Shown: piece after piece, positions 40,547-50,431 of the stretch
How positions within the stretch are numbered: position 1 is the stretch's first letter
How the letters are laid out: every line of letters starts with the position of its first letter
Source of the DNA: Dakarella massiliensis
Lineage (GTDB): Bacteria > Pseudomonadota > Gammaproteobacteria > Burkholderiales > Burkholderiaceae_F
NCBI RefSeq assembly: GCF_001182045.1
Contig: NZ_CVTY01000005.1
Coordinates: forward strand, 62,001 to 126,000
Reading direction: 5' to 3'
Length of the DNA stretch: 64,000 nt
Program-made: the position numbers and the translations under genes
The notes under the pieces: model-generated
Database searches by the model: none
What the model saw: only the letters and a program-made list of their open reading frames with translations
What the model was told of the DNA's origin: nothing

Positions 40547-43500
40547 TTACTTCTCCTGAACATTCGCTTTAACATCTTCCGGCAGCTGACGGCGGCGGGT
40601 GCGGAAGAGACGATTCACCACCACGTAGAACATCGGAACGAAGCCCACGCAGAGGATCGTGCCCGTAATAATGCCGCCGAGCACAGCCATACCGATTGCG
40701 TTCTGAGCACCGGCGCCGGCACCGTGCGCGAGCACGAGCGGCACAACGCCGAGGCCGAAGGCGAGTGACGTCATCACAATCGGGCGGAAGCGCAGCTTCA
40801 CGGCGTCGAGCGACGCTGTTATCAGGTCTTCACCCGCGTCGTAAAGCATCTTCGCGAATTCCACAATCAGAATGGCGTTCTTAGACACCAGGCCGATTGT
40901 TGTCAGCATGCCCACCTGGAAGTACACGTCGTTGTGACCTCCAAGGAGCGCCGTCATCGCGAGTGCGCCCAGTACGCCTGTCGGCACCACGAGAATGATG
41001 GAGATCGGAATCGTCCAGGATTCATACAGTGCGGCAAGGCAGAGGAACACGACGAGCAGAGACAGTGCGTAAAGCGGAGCAGCCGCCTGGCTCGCCATTT
41101 TTTCCTGATAGGAAACACCGTTCCATTCGATCGAGAACCCGCTCGGAAGTTTGCTCGCGATTTCTTCAACCGCCTTCATGGCCGTACCGGAGGAAACGCC
41201 TACAGCCGCGTTACCCTGAATATTCACAGCCGGATTCGCGTTGAAGCGCTCCAGACGCGGGGAACCCGAGGTCCAGCTGCCGATCGAGAACGCCGAGAAC
41301 GGCACGAGGCTTCCGGAGCTGTTTCTCACGTACCACTGCGACAGATCAGCGGCCGCCATGCGGTAGTCCGGATCGCCCTGCACGTAAACGCGCTTCACAC
41401 GCTCACGGTCAATGAAGAGGTTCACGTAGGAACCGCCCCAGACAGTGCTCAGCACCGAGTTCGCCGCATCCAGCGAAATACCGTAGGACTGAAGCTTCTC
41501 CCGGTCCATATCCAGCTTGTACTGAGGCGTATCTTCCATGCCGTTCGGACGGACGAGACGCAGTCTCGGATCCTGGTTCGCCATGCCGAGGAACTGGTTA
41601 CGGACCTGCATCAGCTTCTGATGGCCCTGACCGCCGCGGTCTTCGAGATACATATCAAAGCCGTCAGCGATACCGAGTTCCGGAATAGCCGGCGGGGCGA
41701 AGAAGATGATCTGCGCATCCTTGTACTGCGAGAGCGCGATATTCGCCTTCAGCGCGACAGTCTGAGGATCGGTACCCGGAGCCGTACGGTCAGCCCAGTC
41801 CTTCAGCTTGACGAAGCCAAAGCCCATGTTCTGGCCGCCGCCGGCAAGCGAGAAGCCTGCCACGTTGAAGACAGATACCGTCACATCCTTACGCTTCTGG
41901 AGGAAGTAATTGCGGATCGCCTCCTCAGCCTTTCTCACATGCGCCTGCGTGCTGCTCGCGGGCGTCTGCACCGTGAACATCAGAGATCCCTGGTCCTCAT
42001 CCGGAACGAAGGATCCCGGCAACTTCATGAAGCCGAAGATCACGCAGGCCCAGATGACGGCGTAGCCGACAAACGTCAGAGCGATGTGGTGATGCGTCCA
42101 GAGCACCAGATCACGAACCCAAGTCGACACGCGCTCGAACCCGCGGTTAAAGGCGCCGAAGAAGCCGCCCTTATGCAGGTGATTGTTATCGATCGGTTTC
42201 AGAATCGAAGCGCAGAGCGCTGGCGTCAGACTCAATGCCACCATCACTGAGAGCAGCATGGCTGACACAATCGTGATTGAGAACTGACGGTAAATCACGC
42301 CCGTCGAACCGCCGAAGAACGCCATCGGGATGAACACGGCGGACAGCACCATGGCCACACCGACCAGCGCACCGGTAATCTGAGACATTGACTTGATCGT
42401 TGCCGTTCTGGCATCGGTCCCGTCTTCACGCATCACACGCTCGACGTTCTCCACCACCACGATGGCGTCGTCCACCAACAGGCCGATTGCCAGCACGAGG
42501 CCGAACATCGTCAGCATGTTGAGCGTAAAGCCTGTCGCCTTCAGAATGGCAAATGTACCGAGCAGCACCACCGGCACGGCCACCGTCGGAATGAGCGTCG
42601 CGCGCCAGTTCTGCAGGAAGAGGAACATCACGACGATCACGAGGATGATTGCCTCGATCAGCGTCTTCACCACTTCCTTCATGGCGGCCTTCACGAACGG
42701 CGTCGTCTCATACGGATAGATCACCTTCATGTGCGGCGGGAAGTAGTGGCTCAGTTCAGCGATCTTCGCCTTCACAGCGTCAGCCGTCTGAATAGCGTTC
42801 GCGCCGGCCGACAGATAGATTGCGATACCGGAGGACGGCACGCCGTTGAAGGAACCCACCACGTCGTAAGACTGGCGGCCCAGTTCAATGCGGGCCACGT
42901 CGCTCAGACGAATAACGGTACCGTCAGAAGCCGTCTTCACGATGACACGTTCAAACTCAGGAACGGTCTTCAGGAGAGACTGCGCCGTAATGGTCGCGTT
43001 CAGCTCCACGGGCTTATCCTTCGGCTGCGGCAGGCCGCCCAGCTGGCCGGCTGTCACCTGCGCGTTCTGAGCCTGAATCGCGGACACCACGTCAGTTGCC
43101 GTGAGGCCGTAGGCGTAGAGCTTATGCGGATCAAGCCAGACACGCATGGCGTAAGAGGCGCCGAACACCGTCGTCTGACCGACACCCGTAATACGGGAGA
43201 TCGGATCCTGAATGGTATTCACCAGATAGTCACCGAGGTCGCCTTCATTCAGGCTGCCGTCATCGGAGGTGAAGCCCACCACCATGAGGAAGCTCGCCGT
43301 GGACTTCTGCACCTGGATGCCGAGGCGGGTCACCGCTTCCGGCAGCATGGCTTCAGCCATGGAGAGCTTGTTATTCACCTGAACCTGAGCGATATCAGCG
43401 TTCGTGCCCGGAGCAAACGTGAGCGTCATCGACATACGGCCGGTGCCGTTCGACTCATTGCTCATGTAGATCAGACCGTCGAGGCCGACCATCTGCTGCT

Positions 43501-43696
43501 CAATCACCTGAGTAACGGTGTTCTGCAGCGTTTCAGCCGAAGCGCCCGGGTAGTTCGCGACCACCGTCACCTGAGGCGGCGCGATCTGCGGATACTGCGA
43601 CACCGGCATGGTGAAGATAGACAGCGCGCCGGCCAGCATCAGCACGAGCGCGATGACCCATGCAAAAATCGGCCGGTCAATAAAGAAACGAGACAT
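40547..43696 (-). CDS. RND multidrug efflux pump, HAE1 family (AcrB/MexB-like)
   Basis: This inner-membrane proton antiporter exports drugs, bile salts or solvents. The 1049-residue product has 12 membrane helices in the 1+5+1+5 pattern with two large periplasmic loops. The proton-relay aspartate pair is seen in VLAIGLLVDDAIVVVENVERV and the relay lysine in GLVSKNAILIVEFAK. The start MSRFFIDRPIFAWVIALVLMLAG is standard. It lies between the membrane-fusion protein gene (18 bp gap) and the channel gene (3 bp gap). Confidence 0.97.
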   Translation of the reverse strand: MSRFFIDRPIFAWVIALVLMLAGALSIFTMPVSQYPQIAPPQVTVVANYPGASAETLQNTVTQVIEQQMVGLDGLIYMSNESNGTGRMSMTLTFAPGTNADIAQVQVNNKLSMAEAMLPEAVTRLGIQVQKSTASFLMVVGFTSDDGSLNEGDLGDYLVNTIQDPISRITGVGQTTVFGASYAMRVWLDPHKLYAYGLTATDVVSAIQAQNAQVTAGQLGGLPQPKDKPVELNATITAQSLLKTVPEFERVIVKTASDGTVIRLSDVARIELGRQSYDVVGSFNGVPSSGIAIYLSAGANAIQTADAVKAKIAELSHYFPPHMKVIYPYETTPFVKAAMKEVVKTLIEAIILVIVVMFLFLQNWRATLIPTVAVPVVLLGTFAILKATGFTLNMLTMFGLVLAIGLLVDDAIVVVENVERVMREDGTDARTATIKSMSQITGALVGVAMVLSAVFIPMAFFGGSTGVIYRQFSITIVSAMLLSVMVALSLTPALCASILKPIDNNHLHKGGFFGAFNRGFERVSTWVRDLVLWTHHHIALTFVGYAVIWACVIFGFMKLPGSFVPDEDQGSLMFTVQTPASSTQAHVRKAEEAIRNYFLQKRKDVTVSVFNVAGFSLAGGGQNMGFGFVKLKDWADRTAPGTDPQTVALKANIALSQYKDAQIIFFAPPAIPELGIADGFDMYLEDRGGQGHQKLMQVRNQFLGMANQDPRLRLVRPNGMEDTPQYKLDMDREKLQSYGISLDAANSVLSTVWGGSYVNLFIDRERVKRVYVQGDPDYRMAAADLSQWYVRNSSGSLVPFSAFSIGSWTSGSPRLERFNANPAVNIQGNAAVGVSSGTAMKAVEEIASKLPSGFSIEWNGVSYQEKMASQAAAPLYALSLLVVFLCLAALYESWTIPISIILVVPTGVLGALAMTALLGGHNDVYFQVGMLTTIGLVSKNAILIVEFAKMLYDAGEDLITASLDAVKLRFRPIVMTSLAFGLGVVPLVLAHGAGAGAQNAIGMAVLGGIITGTILCVGFVPMFYVVVNRLFRTRRRQLPEDVKANVQEK

Positions 43697-43714
43697 TTCT
43701 ATTTCCCCCGTCGA

Positions 43715-44962
43715 TTAATGCGAGGCGGTCTGAGCGGCTGCGGAAGAGGCAGGAGCTGAAGCCGGAGCTGAGGCGGCGGGAGCGGAAGCAGCGGCAGAGC
43801 CTTCAGACGGAGCGACGAGCGCGCCGGGGCGGACCTTGCCGATACCTTCAACGATCACGCGGTCGCCCGGATTGAGGCCGGAATTCACGAGCCACTGATC
43901 GCCGATTGCGGCGCTCGTCTTGATCGCGCGCTGCTCAACCTTGTTGTCCTTATTCACGACGAAGACATACGGATCGCCGCGCATATCGCGCATCACCGCG
44001 TGCTGGTTCAGCGTGATGGCCTGGGGAATATCGCCGCTCGGGAGGACCGCGCGGACATACATGCCCGGAAGGAGCGTGCCCTTCGGATTCGGGAATTCAG
44101 CGCGGAGCGTAACCGTACCGGTATCCGTGCCGACCGACACGCCCTGGAACGTCAGCTTGCCCGTGATCGGGTACACCGTGCCGTCTTCAAGCATGATCTT
44201 CACCGGCGTGGAACCGTCAGACAGCTTCTTCAGACGGCCGGAAGCGAGTTCCTCACGCAGCTTCAGGAGCTCGGCGCTCGTCCTCTGAACATCCACGTAG
44301 ATCGGGTCGAGCTGATGAATCACCGTCATGCGCTGCGCCTGATACGCCGTCATCAGGGCGCCAGGTGTCACTTCGGAAATCGACACGCGGCCGGAAATCG
44401 GAGCCCGGACGTACGTGTACTGAACATTGATCTGGGCGTTGGTGAGGACCGCGCGGGCAGCCTTCACGGCAGCTTCATCGGTGCGGACCTGAGCCTGAGC
44501 CGTATCGTCCGCCTGCTTCGACACCGCGTTTTCCTTCACCAGGGTTGCGGAACGGGCCGCGTTGGCGCGGGCGAGCGCAAGCGCAGCCTCAGCCTGGGCG
44601 AGAGACGCCTTGGCGCTCTGCACATTCGCGTTATAGGTCGACGCGTCAATCTGATAAAGCGGCTGACCGGCCTTCACCATCTGCCCTTCGGTAAACAGCC
44701 GCTTCTGCAGCACGCCGTTTACCTGAGGACGGACCTCGGCGATCCGGTAGGACACCGTACGGCCTGAAATCTGTTCCTGAACCTGCACCGGATGCGGTTC
44801 AACTGTCACGACATTAACCGGCACCGCGTGCGCGGCCGCGGCGGCGGCCCCAGCTCCCGGCCCTGCGGACTGCTTGCTGCAGCCAGCGGTCATCGACACT
44901 GCGGCGATGACGGAAAGGGCAAGGGCTGTAAATTTGGATATCTGTCGTACCTTCATTTGCAT
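43715..44962 (-). CDS. RND efflux periplasmic adaptor (AcrA/MexA-like lipoprotein)
   Basis: The adaptor bridges the pump and the outer-membrane channel. The product (about 415 residues) has a lipoprotein signal ending MTAGC, a biotinyl/lipoyl-like segment (RPQVNGVLQKRLFTEGQMVKAGQPLYQID), an alpha-helical hairpin rich in Ala, and the RAPISGRVSISEVTPGAL beta-barrel start. Possible starts are GTG 44971, ATG 44962 and ATG 44956; I use 44962, and the GGGG site upstream fits 44956 about as well. The C-terminus is Ala/Pro/Ser-rich. It is the first gene of the operon. Confidence 0.92.
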   Translation of the reverse strand: MQMKVRQISKFTALALSVIAAVSMTAGCSKQSAGPGAGAAAAAAHAVPVNVVTVEPHPVQVQEQISGRTVSYRIAEVRPQVNGVLQKRLFTEGQMVKAGQPLYQIDASTYNANVQSAKASLAQAEAALALARANAARSATLVKENAVSKQADDTAQAQVRTDEAAVKAARAVLTNAQINVQYTYVRAPISGRVSISEVTPGALMTAYQAQRMTVIHQLDPIYVDVQRTSAELLKLREELASGRLKKLSDGSTPVKIMLEDGTVYPITGKLTFQGVSVGTDTGTVTLRAEFPNPKGTLLPGMYVRAVLPSGDIPQAITLNQHAVMRDMRGDPYVFVVNKDNKVEQRAIKTSAAIGDQWLVNSGLNPGDRVIVEGIGKVRPGALVAPSEGSAAASAPAASAPASAPASSAAAQTASH

Positions 44963-44982
44963 GATCCCCACGACTTTGACTC

Positions 44983-45012
44983 TTTATAGTAGTGTTTATT
45001 AAATGAATTCAA
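44983..45012 (-). promoter_or_regulatory. Promoter of the RND efflux operon
   Basis: On the minus strand TTGAAT (45007-45012, 4/6) is 18 bp from TATAAA (44983-44988, 5/6), with a predicted start only about 15 bases before the first gene. It is overlapped by the inverted repeat at 44996-45023. Confidence 0.6.
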
Positions 45013-45023
45013 GCGTTTAATAA
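44996..45023. promoter_or_regulatory. Inverted repeat over the -35 of the efflux promoter
   Basis: TTATTAAA and TTTAATAA, perfect 8-bp arms 12 bp apart, span the -35 hexamer. A repressor bound here would block RNA polymerase. It is a candidate operator for the TetR-family protein at the end of the operon. AT-rich arms can also arise by chance. Confidence 0.4.
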
Positions 45024-45080
45024 CTCAGTTTTCTTACCGGGAGCATCTCAGAGGGTACAGTGCCCCCGCGCGCCGAGAAA

Positions 45081-45100
45081 AACTGAACGAACGCTCAGTT
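45081..45100. promoter_or_regulatory. Palindrome upstream of the efflux promoter
   Basis: A 20-bp imperfect palindrome with outer arms AACTGA/TCAGTT and inner CG/CG pairs, about 70 bp upstream of the -35. The GC-containing symmetric layout resembles TetR-family operators more than the AT-rich repeat does, but its distance from the promoter is large. A second AACTGAG half site occurs near 45025. Confidence 0.4.
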
Positions 45101-45172
45101 ATAACTTTGAGCATTGTAAGCAGGTTTAAATTCTGACTGAGACTGTAAGCGTAAGTAATAACCCTTAAAAAC

Positions 45173-45206
45173 AAAAAAGCCGTGTCCCCTTTTTTCGGGA
45201 CACGGC
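45173..45206 (-). terminator. Terminator of glmU-glmS
   Basis: A perfect 10-bp stem GCCGTGTCCC / GGGACACGGC with an 8-base loop, followed on the minus strand by T6. It lies 26 bp after the glmS stop. Confidence 0.93.
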
Positions 45207-45231
45207 AATTCAGTCTGAAATCCAGCCGGGG

Positions 45232-47064
45232 TTATTCCACAGTCACTGATTTCGCAAGGTTTCTCGGCTTATCAACGTCTGTGCCTCTCACAATTGCAGT
45301 GTGGTAGGCAAGGAGCTGGAGCGCGACCACGTAGAGAAGCGGCGAGAGATCACCGTAATTCTCAGGGAGACGGATCACATGCATGCGGTCGCTCGGATCG
45401 ATCGAGGAGCCCGCATCCGCAAAGACGTAGAGCTCTCCCCCGCGGGCGCTCACTTCGGCCATATTGGCCTTCAGCTTTTCAAGCAGTCGGTCATTCGGCG
45501 CCACCGTGACAACCGGCATTGAGGAGTCCACGAGCGCGAGGGGACCGTGCTTCAGTTCTCCGGCCGGATAGGCCTCAGCATGGATATAGCTGATCTCCTT
45601 CAGCTTCAGTGCGCCCTCAAGCGCCACCGGGTAGTGAATCCCGCGGCCCAGGAAAAGCGCGTTCTGCTTGGAAGCAAAGATATCAGCGAACCCCATGATC
45701 TGTGGCTCAAGCGCGAGCACTGACTGAATGGCTGCCGGCACATGGCGGAGGCTCGCGAGGCGCGTCACCTCGTCCTCCGGGGTCAGGCGGCCGCGCATCT
45801 TCGCGAAGACGAGCGTCATCAGGTAAAGCGCGGCAAGCTGCGTCGTGAAGGCCTTCGTGGAAGCCACGCCGATCTCAGCGCCGGCGCGCGTGATGTAGTG
45901 GAGCTCGGTGTTATGGACCAGAGCGGACGTCGCGACGTTGCAGATCGCGAGCGTCATATGCATGCCGAGCGACTTCGCGTGTTCCAGCGCGGAAAGCGTA
46001 TCTGACGTTTCCCCCGACTGGGAAATACAGACCACCAGCTGATCCTCATGGGGGACTGACACACGGTAGCGGTATTCGCTCGCGATCTCCACTTCGCACG
46101 GAATACCGGCAATCGCTTCAAGCCAGTATTTCGCGGTGAGTCCCGCGTAGAAACTTGTGCCGCAGCCCAGAATCAGAATCCTCTGCACCTTCCGGAACAC
46201 CGACTCCGCGTTGGCTCCGAAAATCGAAGGCGTGATGCCTGCCACCCCTTCCAGGGTGTCAGCGATCGCGCGCGGCTGCTCGAAGATTTCCTTCTGCATA
46301 TAGTGACGGTACGGTCCAAGCGCCACGTCGTTATCGTGAGCCGAGACGATCTTCACCTCACGGTCAACCGGAACCGCGCGGCCGTCTTCCGTCGCGCGGA
46401 AAATCCGGGAGGAGTCAGGCGTGATTTCGGCAATATCGCCTTCCTCAAGGAAAATAAACCGTTCCGTCACGCCTGCGAGCGCGAGCACGTCAGACGCGAG
46501 GAAGTTTTCCTTATCTCCAAGCCCCATGACGAGCGGAGAACCGCGTCGGGCACCGACCACCACGTCAGGCTGCTTCGTGCAGCAGACCGCCAGACCGAAA
46601 CTGCCGCGGAGACGCGACACAGCCTTCGCCACGGCGTCGAGCAGATTGCCTTCAAAGTAGCGATAGACGAGATGCGCGATCACCTCGGTATCCGTCTGGC
46701 TCGTGAACTCGTAGCCCTCAGACACAAGCTCCGCCTTCAGTTCGGCATAGTTTTCAATAATGCCGTTATGAACAAGCGCGATCGTGTCGTGCGAAATCAT
46801 CGGATGGGCGTTCCGGACCTCAGGCGCTCCATGCGTCGCCCACCGGGTGTGGGCAATACCGACACCGCCTGAAAGCTTTTCCTCATCAGCCTGACGGATC
46901 AGGCTCGCGACGCGCTGAACCGTACGGGCCCGGTGAATCGCGCCGTCGGACTCAATCACCGCGATGCCGCAGGAGTCATAGCCGCGATACTCAAGCCGCC
47001 GCAGACCTTCAAGCAGGATCGGAGTGATATTCCGGCGGCTGGAAGCCGCAACAATACCGCACAT
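45232..47064 (-). CDS. glmS: Glutamine--fructose-6-phosphate aminotransferase
   Basis: GlmS makes glucosamine-6-phosphate, the first step to UDP-GlcNAc for peptidoglycan and lipid A. The 610-residue product has the N-terminal glutaminase with catalytic C2 ([12 protein letters not shown]), the [13 protein letters not shown] and HTRWATHG motifs, and two SIS isomerase domains ([27 protein letters not shown]) ending with the conserved [13 protein letters not shown]. It is 11 bp after glmU and clearly co-transcribed. No glmS ribozyme is expected or seen. Confidence 0.98.
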   Translation of the reverse strand: MCGIVAASSRRNITPILLEGLRRLEYRGYDSCGIAVIESDGAIHRARTVQRVASLIRQADEEKLSGGVGIAHTRWATHGAPEVRNAHPMISHDTIALVHNGIIENYAELKAELVSEGYEFTSQTDTEVIAHLVYRYFEGNLLDAVAKAVSRLRGSFGLAVCCTKQPDVVVGARRGSPLVMGLGDKENFLASDVLALAGVTERFIFLEEGDIAEITPDSSRIFRATEDGRAVPVDREVKIVSAHDNDVALGPYRHYMQKEIFEQPRAIADTLEGVAGITPSIFGANAESVFRKVQRILILGCGTSFYAGLTAKYWLEAIAGIPCEVEIASEYRYRVSVPHEDQLVVCISQSGETSDTLSALEHAKSLGMHMTLAICNVATSALVHNTELHYITRAGAEIGVASTKAFTTQLAALYLMTLVFAKMRGRLTPEDEVTRLASLRHVPAAIQSVLALEPQIMGFADIFASKQNALFLGRGIHYPVALEGALKLKEISYIHAEAYPAGELKHGPLALVDSSMPVVTVAPNDRLLEKLKANMAEVSARGGELYVFADAGSSIDPSDRMHVIRLPENYGDLSPLLYVVALQLLAYHTAIVRGTDVDKPRNLAKSVTVE

Positions 47065-47075
47065 ATCTTTGTTCC

Positions 47076-48431
47076 TTATTTCTTTACGGGACGATGCCAG
47101 CCGTCAATCGTGACCTGGCGGGCCCGGGAAAGAGTTAGTTTACCTTCCGGAGCATTTCGGGTCAGGGTTGTGCCGGCACCGAGCGTCGCCCCCTTCCCCA
47201 CTTCAACCGGAGCGACAAGCTGCGTGTCGGACCCGATGAAGGCGTCATCACCGATCACCGTACGGAACTTATTCACGCCGTCGTAATTGCAGGTAATCGT
47301 GCCGGCACCGATATTGACGCCGGATCCCATCGTCGTGTCACCGATGTAGGAGAGGTGATTCACCTTGCTCGCCGTGCCGATCGTGGACTTCTTGATTTCG
47401 CAGAAGTTGCCGATATGGGTTTCGCGCCCAAGCTCCGCTCCCGGACGCAGACGGGTGAACGGGCCGACCTTCGCTTCCTCACCGACCACAGCGCCGTCAG
47501 AATGCGTGAACGCCTGAATCACCGTGTCAGCCTCTACCCGGGTATTGCGGATGACGCAGTAGGGACCCACGTGAACCCGGTCACCGAGCACCACATCGCC
47601 CTCGAAAACACAGCCGACATCAATAAAAACATCGCGTCCGCACCTGAGGGTGCCGCGGATATCAATCCGGGCCGGATCCGGCAGCGTGACACCGGCGTCA
47701 AGCAGCTCCTCCGCGAGACGCTTCTGCAGGGCACGCTCAGCGCAGGCAAGATGACGCTTGCTGTTCACTCCCATCACTTCCGCTTCGTCGCTCACCGGGA
47801 AGGAAGTCACCGGAACGCCATCCCTCACGGCGAACTCAATAAAGTCCGTCAGGTAGAACTCGTGCTGAGCGTTATTGCTCGTCAGGCGGCCGCACCACCC
47901 GCTGAGACGCTCGGTCGGAAGCACCATGATGCCGGTGTTCACTTCACGGATCGAAAGCTCTTCAGGCACCGCGTCCTTCTGCTCGACGATTCGGGTCACC
48001 TGGCCGTTCTGCTTCACAATGCGGCCGTACCCCGTGGGATCAGCGAGCTCAACCGTCAGAATGCCGACGCCGTTTCCAGTGGCTTCGCAAAACTTCGAAA
48101 GCGATTCAGCGCGGATCAGCGGCACATCGCCCAGAAGCACAAGGGTCTGCTTTTCCGCGGGATCCAGATCCGAAAGCGCGCAGCGAAGCGCGTCGCCCGT
48201 ACCGAGCTGCTCCTTCTGCTCCGCGAACCGGAGTCCTGGGACCTCAGCGAGAGCCGCTCTGACACTTTCACCGCCATGACCGATCACCACGACGGTGCGG
48301 GCGGGGTTCAGCGCGGAGGCGGTACGGATAACGCGGGAAACCATCGGCTCTCCGGCAACAGGCTGGAGCACCTTCGGCAGATCCGAATGCATGCGCTTAC
48401 CCTTGCCTGCCGCCAAAATCACGATATTCAT
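47076..48431 (-). CDS. glmU: Bifunctional UDP-GlcNAc pyrophosphorylase / GlcN-1-P acetyltransferase
   Basis: GlmU performs the last two steps to UDP-GlcNAc. The 451-residue product has the N-terminal nucleotidyltransferase signature [18 protein letters not shown] and a C-terminal left-handed beta-helix of hexapeptide repeats with [17 protein letters not shown] and the active-site region near [20 protein letters not shown]. Length is standard. It heads the glmU-glmS operon; the upstream 150 bp has no promoter I would commit to. Confidence 0.98.
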   Translation of the reverse strand: MNIVILAAGKGKRMHSDLPKVLQPVAGEPMVSRVIRTASALNPARTVVVIGHGGESVRAALAEVPGLRFAEQKEQLGTGDALRCALSDLDPAEKQTLVLLGDVPLIRAESLSKFCEATGNGVGILTVELADPTGYGRIVKQNGQVTRIVEQKDAVPEELSIREVNTGIMVLPTERLSGWCGRLTSNNAQHEFYLTDFIEFAVRDGVPVTSFPVSDEAEVMGVNSKRHLACAERALQKRLAEELLDAGVTLPDPARIDIRGTLRCGRDVFIDVGCVFEGDVVLGDRVHVGPYCVIRNTRVEADTVIQAFTHSDGAVVGEEAKVGPFTRLRPGAELGRETHIGNFCEIKKSTIGTASKVNHLSYIGDTTMGSGVNIGAGTITCNYDGVNKFRTVIGDDAFIGSDTQLVAPVEVGKGATLGAGTTLTRNAPEGKLTLSRARQVTIDGWHRPVKK

Positions 48432-48589
48432 TTGTTTTCTTCCCAGGAGACCGGCCGGACGCCGCTCCCGATTTCATTCTTCTGGTTCAACAACCCCGCA
48501 GTCCTGCGGCCCTCTTGACTCCGGTTTCAGCTGTCTCAGCGATTCGCCCTAGCCAAAACGGAATACTCAATCGGAAACATTCTAAATAA

Positions 48590-48623
48590 GAAAGGCGCCT
48601 TTCTCCATGGAAAGGCGCCTTTC
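48590..48623 (-). terminator. Terminator after the sodium:solute symporter gene, built from a repeated 14-bp palindrome
   Basis: The 14-bp palindrome GAAAGGCGCCTTTC occurs twice, separated by six bases. It can form one long hairpin or two short ones. On the minus strand it runs into CTTATTTAG, a moderate T-tract. A separate 7-bp GC stem (GGGCCGG-AGA-CCGGCCC, about 48637-48653) lies between it and the stop. Confidence 0.7.
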
Positions 48624-48659
48624 GATGCCGGAACACGGGCCGGAGACCGGCCCTCAGTC

Positions 48660-50132
48660 TCAGCGGGCCGTCACAGCGCGATACTCCACGCGCTTGCTTT
48701 CGCGGGCCCAGAGGGCAACATAGCGGCGGTTGGACTTCACCGGGATCAGGGAACCGGCGATCATGCCGATACCGGCCACAATGAAGCCGCCGAGCACGCT
48801 CGGGAAGACTTCGCCAAGCGGGGTCACCGTGAGGATGATCCAGGTCGCGCCGCCAAGGAGAATCGACGAAATCGCGCCGAGGCGGGTCGCCTTCTTCCAG
48901 TAGAGGCCCATCACGAGCGGCCAGAAAGCACCGACCACCGGGAACTGATAGGCCATGGCCACCATGTCATAAATCGCAGTGCCTTCAACGGAGAGGGCAT
49001 ACACGAGGACGAGCAGCGTGAACACCAGAACTGTGGCGCGCATCGTGCGGATTTCGTTCTTCTCGCTGATATGCGTGAAGTTCTTCAGCACGTTTTCCAC
49101 AAAGGTGGTCGACGGAGCCAGGATCGTCGCGGAGGCGGTCGACATCACAGCCGAGAGCACAGCGCCGAAGAAGAGGACGCGGAGCCACATCGGCATGTAA
49201 TCGCGGATCATCGTCGGCAGAAGCTGCTGCGGGTCTTCGGCGAGCATGCGGCCGGACACATCCGGCATCACGAGGATCGAAGCCACCACAATGAACATCG
49301 GCACCATCGCGAAGAAGATGTAGAACACGCCGCCGATAATCGGGCCGGCAACAGCGATCTTCCCGGACTTCGCGGACATCACGCGTTGGAACACGTCCTG
49401 CTGCGGAATGGAACCGATCATCATCGTCATGGCAGCGGAGATCCAGAAGAGCCAGCCGTGAACCGACATTTCAGGAAGCGCGTGGAAAAGATGACGGTTA
49501 TTCGCGTAGGTGATCACCTTATCCGCGCCGCCCGCCATGTCACCCGCCACGAAAGCGATCACCACGAGACCGACGACAATCAGAATCATCTGGAAGAAGT
49601 CAGTCAGCGCAACGGACCACATGCCGCCGTACATCGTGTAAAGGAGCACGACCAGCGTACCGATCACCATGCCAAGCGTCACCGAAATCGCACCTTCCGT
49701 CACCAGGTTCAGCACGAGGCCGAGAGCGGAGACCTGAGCCGCCACCCATCCGAGGTAAGAGAGGATGATGAAAACCGAGCACGCGAGTTCTACGCCCTTC
49801 CCATAGCGATGACGGTAGAAGCTGCCGATCGTGAGAAGGTTCATCTTGTAGAGCTTGCCGGCAAAGAACGCGCCGACAAGAATAAGCGCCATACCGGAGC
49901 CGAACGGCTCCTCGATCACTCCGGCAATTCCGCCCTCAATAAAACGACCGGGAAGACCCAGCACCGTTTCAGAGCCGAACCACGTAGCGAACGTAGCAGT
50001 AATTACCATGGCTAGCGGCAGTGAACGACCAGCAAGAGCGTAGTCCTGCGTCGTTTTAACGCGAGTTGCGGCATAGAGACCGATTCCGATGGAAACGGCC
50101 ATATAGAGCATTACAAAACCAATCAGAGACAT
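48660..50132 (-). CDS. Sodium:solute symporter family protein
   Basis: This 490-residue protein has about 13 membrane helices and belongs to the SSS family (PutP/PanF type). Seen motifs are DYALAGRSLPLAMVITATFATWFGSETVLG near the N-terminus, the YTMYGGMWSVALTDFFQMILIVVG sodium-symporter signature, and QQDVFQRVMSAKS. The substrate cannot be deduced; proline, pantothenate and sialic acid carriers share this fold. It is monocistronic with its own promoter and terminator. Confidence 0.9.
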   Translation of the reverse strand: MSLIGFVMLYMAVSIGIGLYAATRVKTTQDYALAGRSLPLAMVITATFATWFGSETVLGLPGRFIEGGIAGVIEEPFGSGMALILVGAFFAGKLYKMNLLTIGSFYRHRYGKGVELACSVFIILSYLGWVAAQVSALGLVLNLVTEGAISVTLGMVIGTLVVLLYTMYGGMWSVALTDFFQMILIVVGLVVIAFVAGDMAGGADKVITYANNRHLFHALPEMSVHGWLFWISAAMTMMIGSIPQQDVFQRVMSAKSGKIAVAGPIIGGVFYIFFAMVPMFIVVASILVMPDVSGRMLAEDPQQLLPTMIRDYMPMWLRVLFFGAVLSAVMSTASATILAPSTTFVENVLKNFTHISEKNEIRTMRATVLVFTLLVLVYALSVEGTAIYDMVAMAYQFPVVGAFWPLVMGLYWKKATRLGAISSILLGGATWIILTVTPLGEVFPSVLGGFIVAGIGMIAGSLIPVKSNRRYVALWARESKRVEYRAVTAR

Positions 50133-50199
50133 TGCCCCATATCCCCCGTGAAAAACGAAGAGTTGCCGGAAAAAATATTCCTAATAAAAGCGTGCGTGG

Positions 50200-50227
50200 A
50201 TTTTAAGAATCACACGAAAAATGTGAA
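50200..50227 (-). promoter_or_regulatory. Promoter of the sodium:solute symporter gene
   Basis: On the minus strand TTCACA (50222-50227, 5/6) lies 16 bp from TAAAAT (50200-50205, 5/6), giving a leader of about 60 nt. The rest of the 299-bp gap 50133-50431 holds only this promoter and the next gene's terminator. Confidence 0.6.
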
Positions 50228-50377
50228 CCCGCTGAGGCCCCAAATGCCCCGAAAAATGTCCCAAAGTTTCATCGAGATCAAACTTTAGGAAATGAGTGAA
50301 AAAAGAGGGGATGGCAGCGATCAAAAAACGTGCAGAACATTGTGTTTCCTCAGCATATTTTTACTCTTTTTCAAACG

Positions 50378-50406
50378 AAAAAACCCGGCAGAAAAATCTG
50401 CCGGGC
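50378..50406 (-). terminator. Terminator of the ubiE/Tim44-like transcript
   Basis: A 9-bp stem CCCGGCAGA / TCTGCCGGG with a four-base loop followed by T6 on the minus strand, 26 bp after the Tim44-like stop. Confidence 0.92.
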
Positions 50407-50431
50407 TGCACGCTGAAAAACGTACTGAAAA

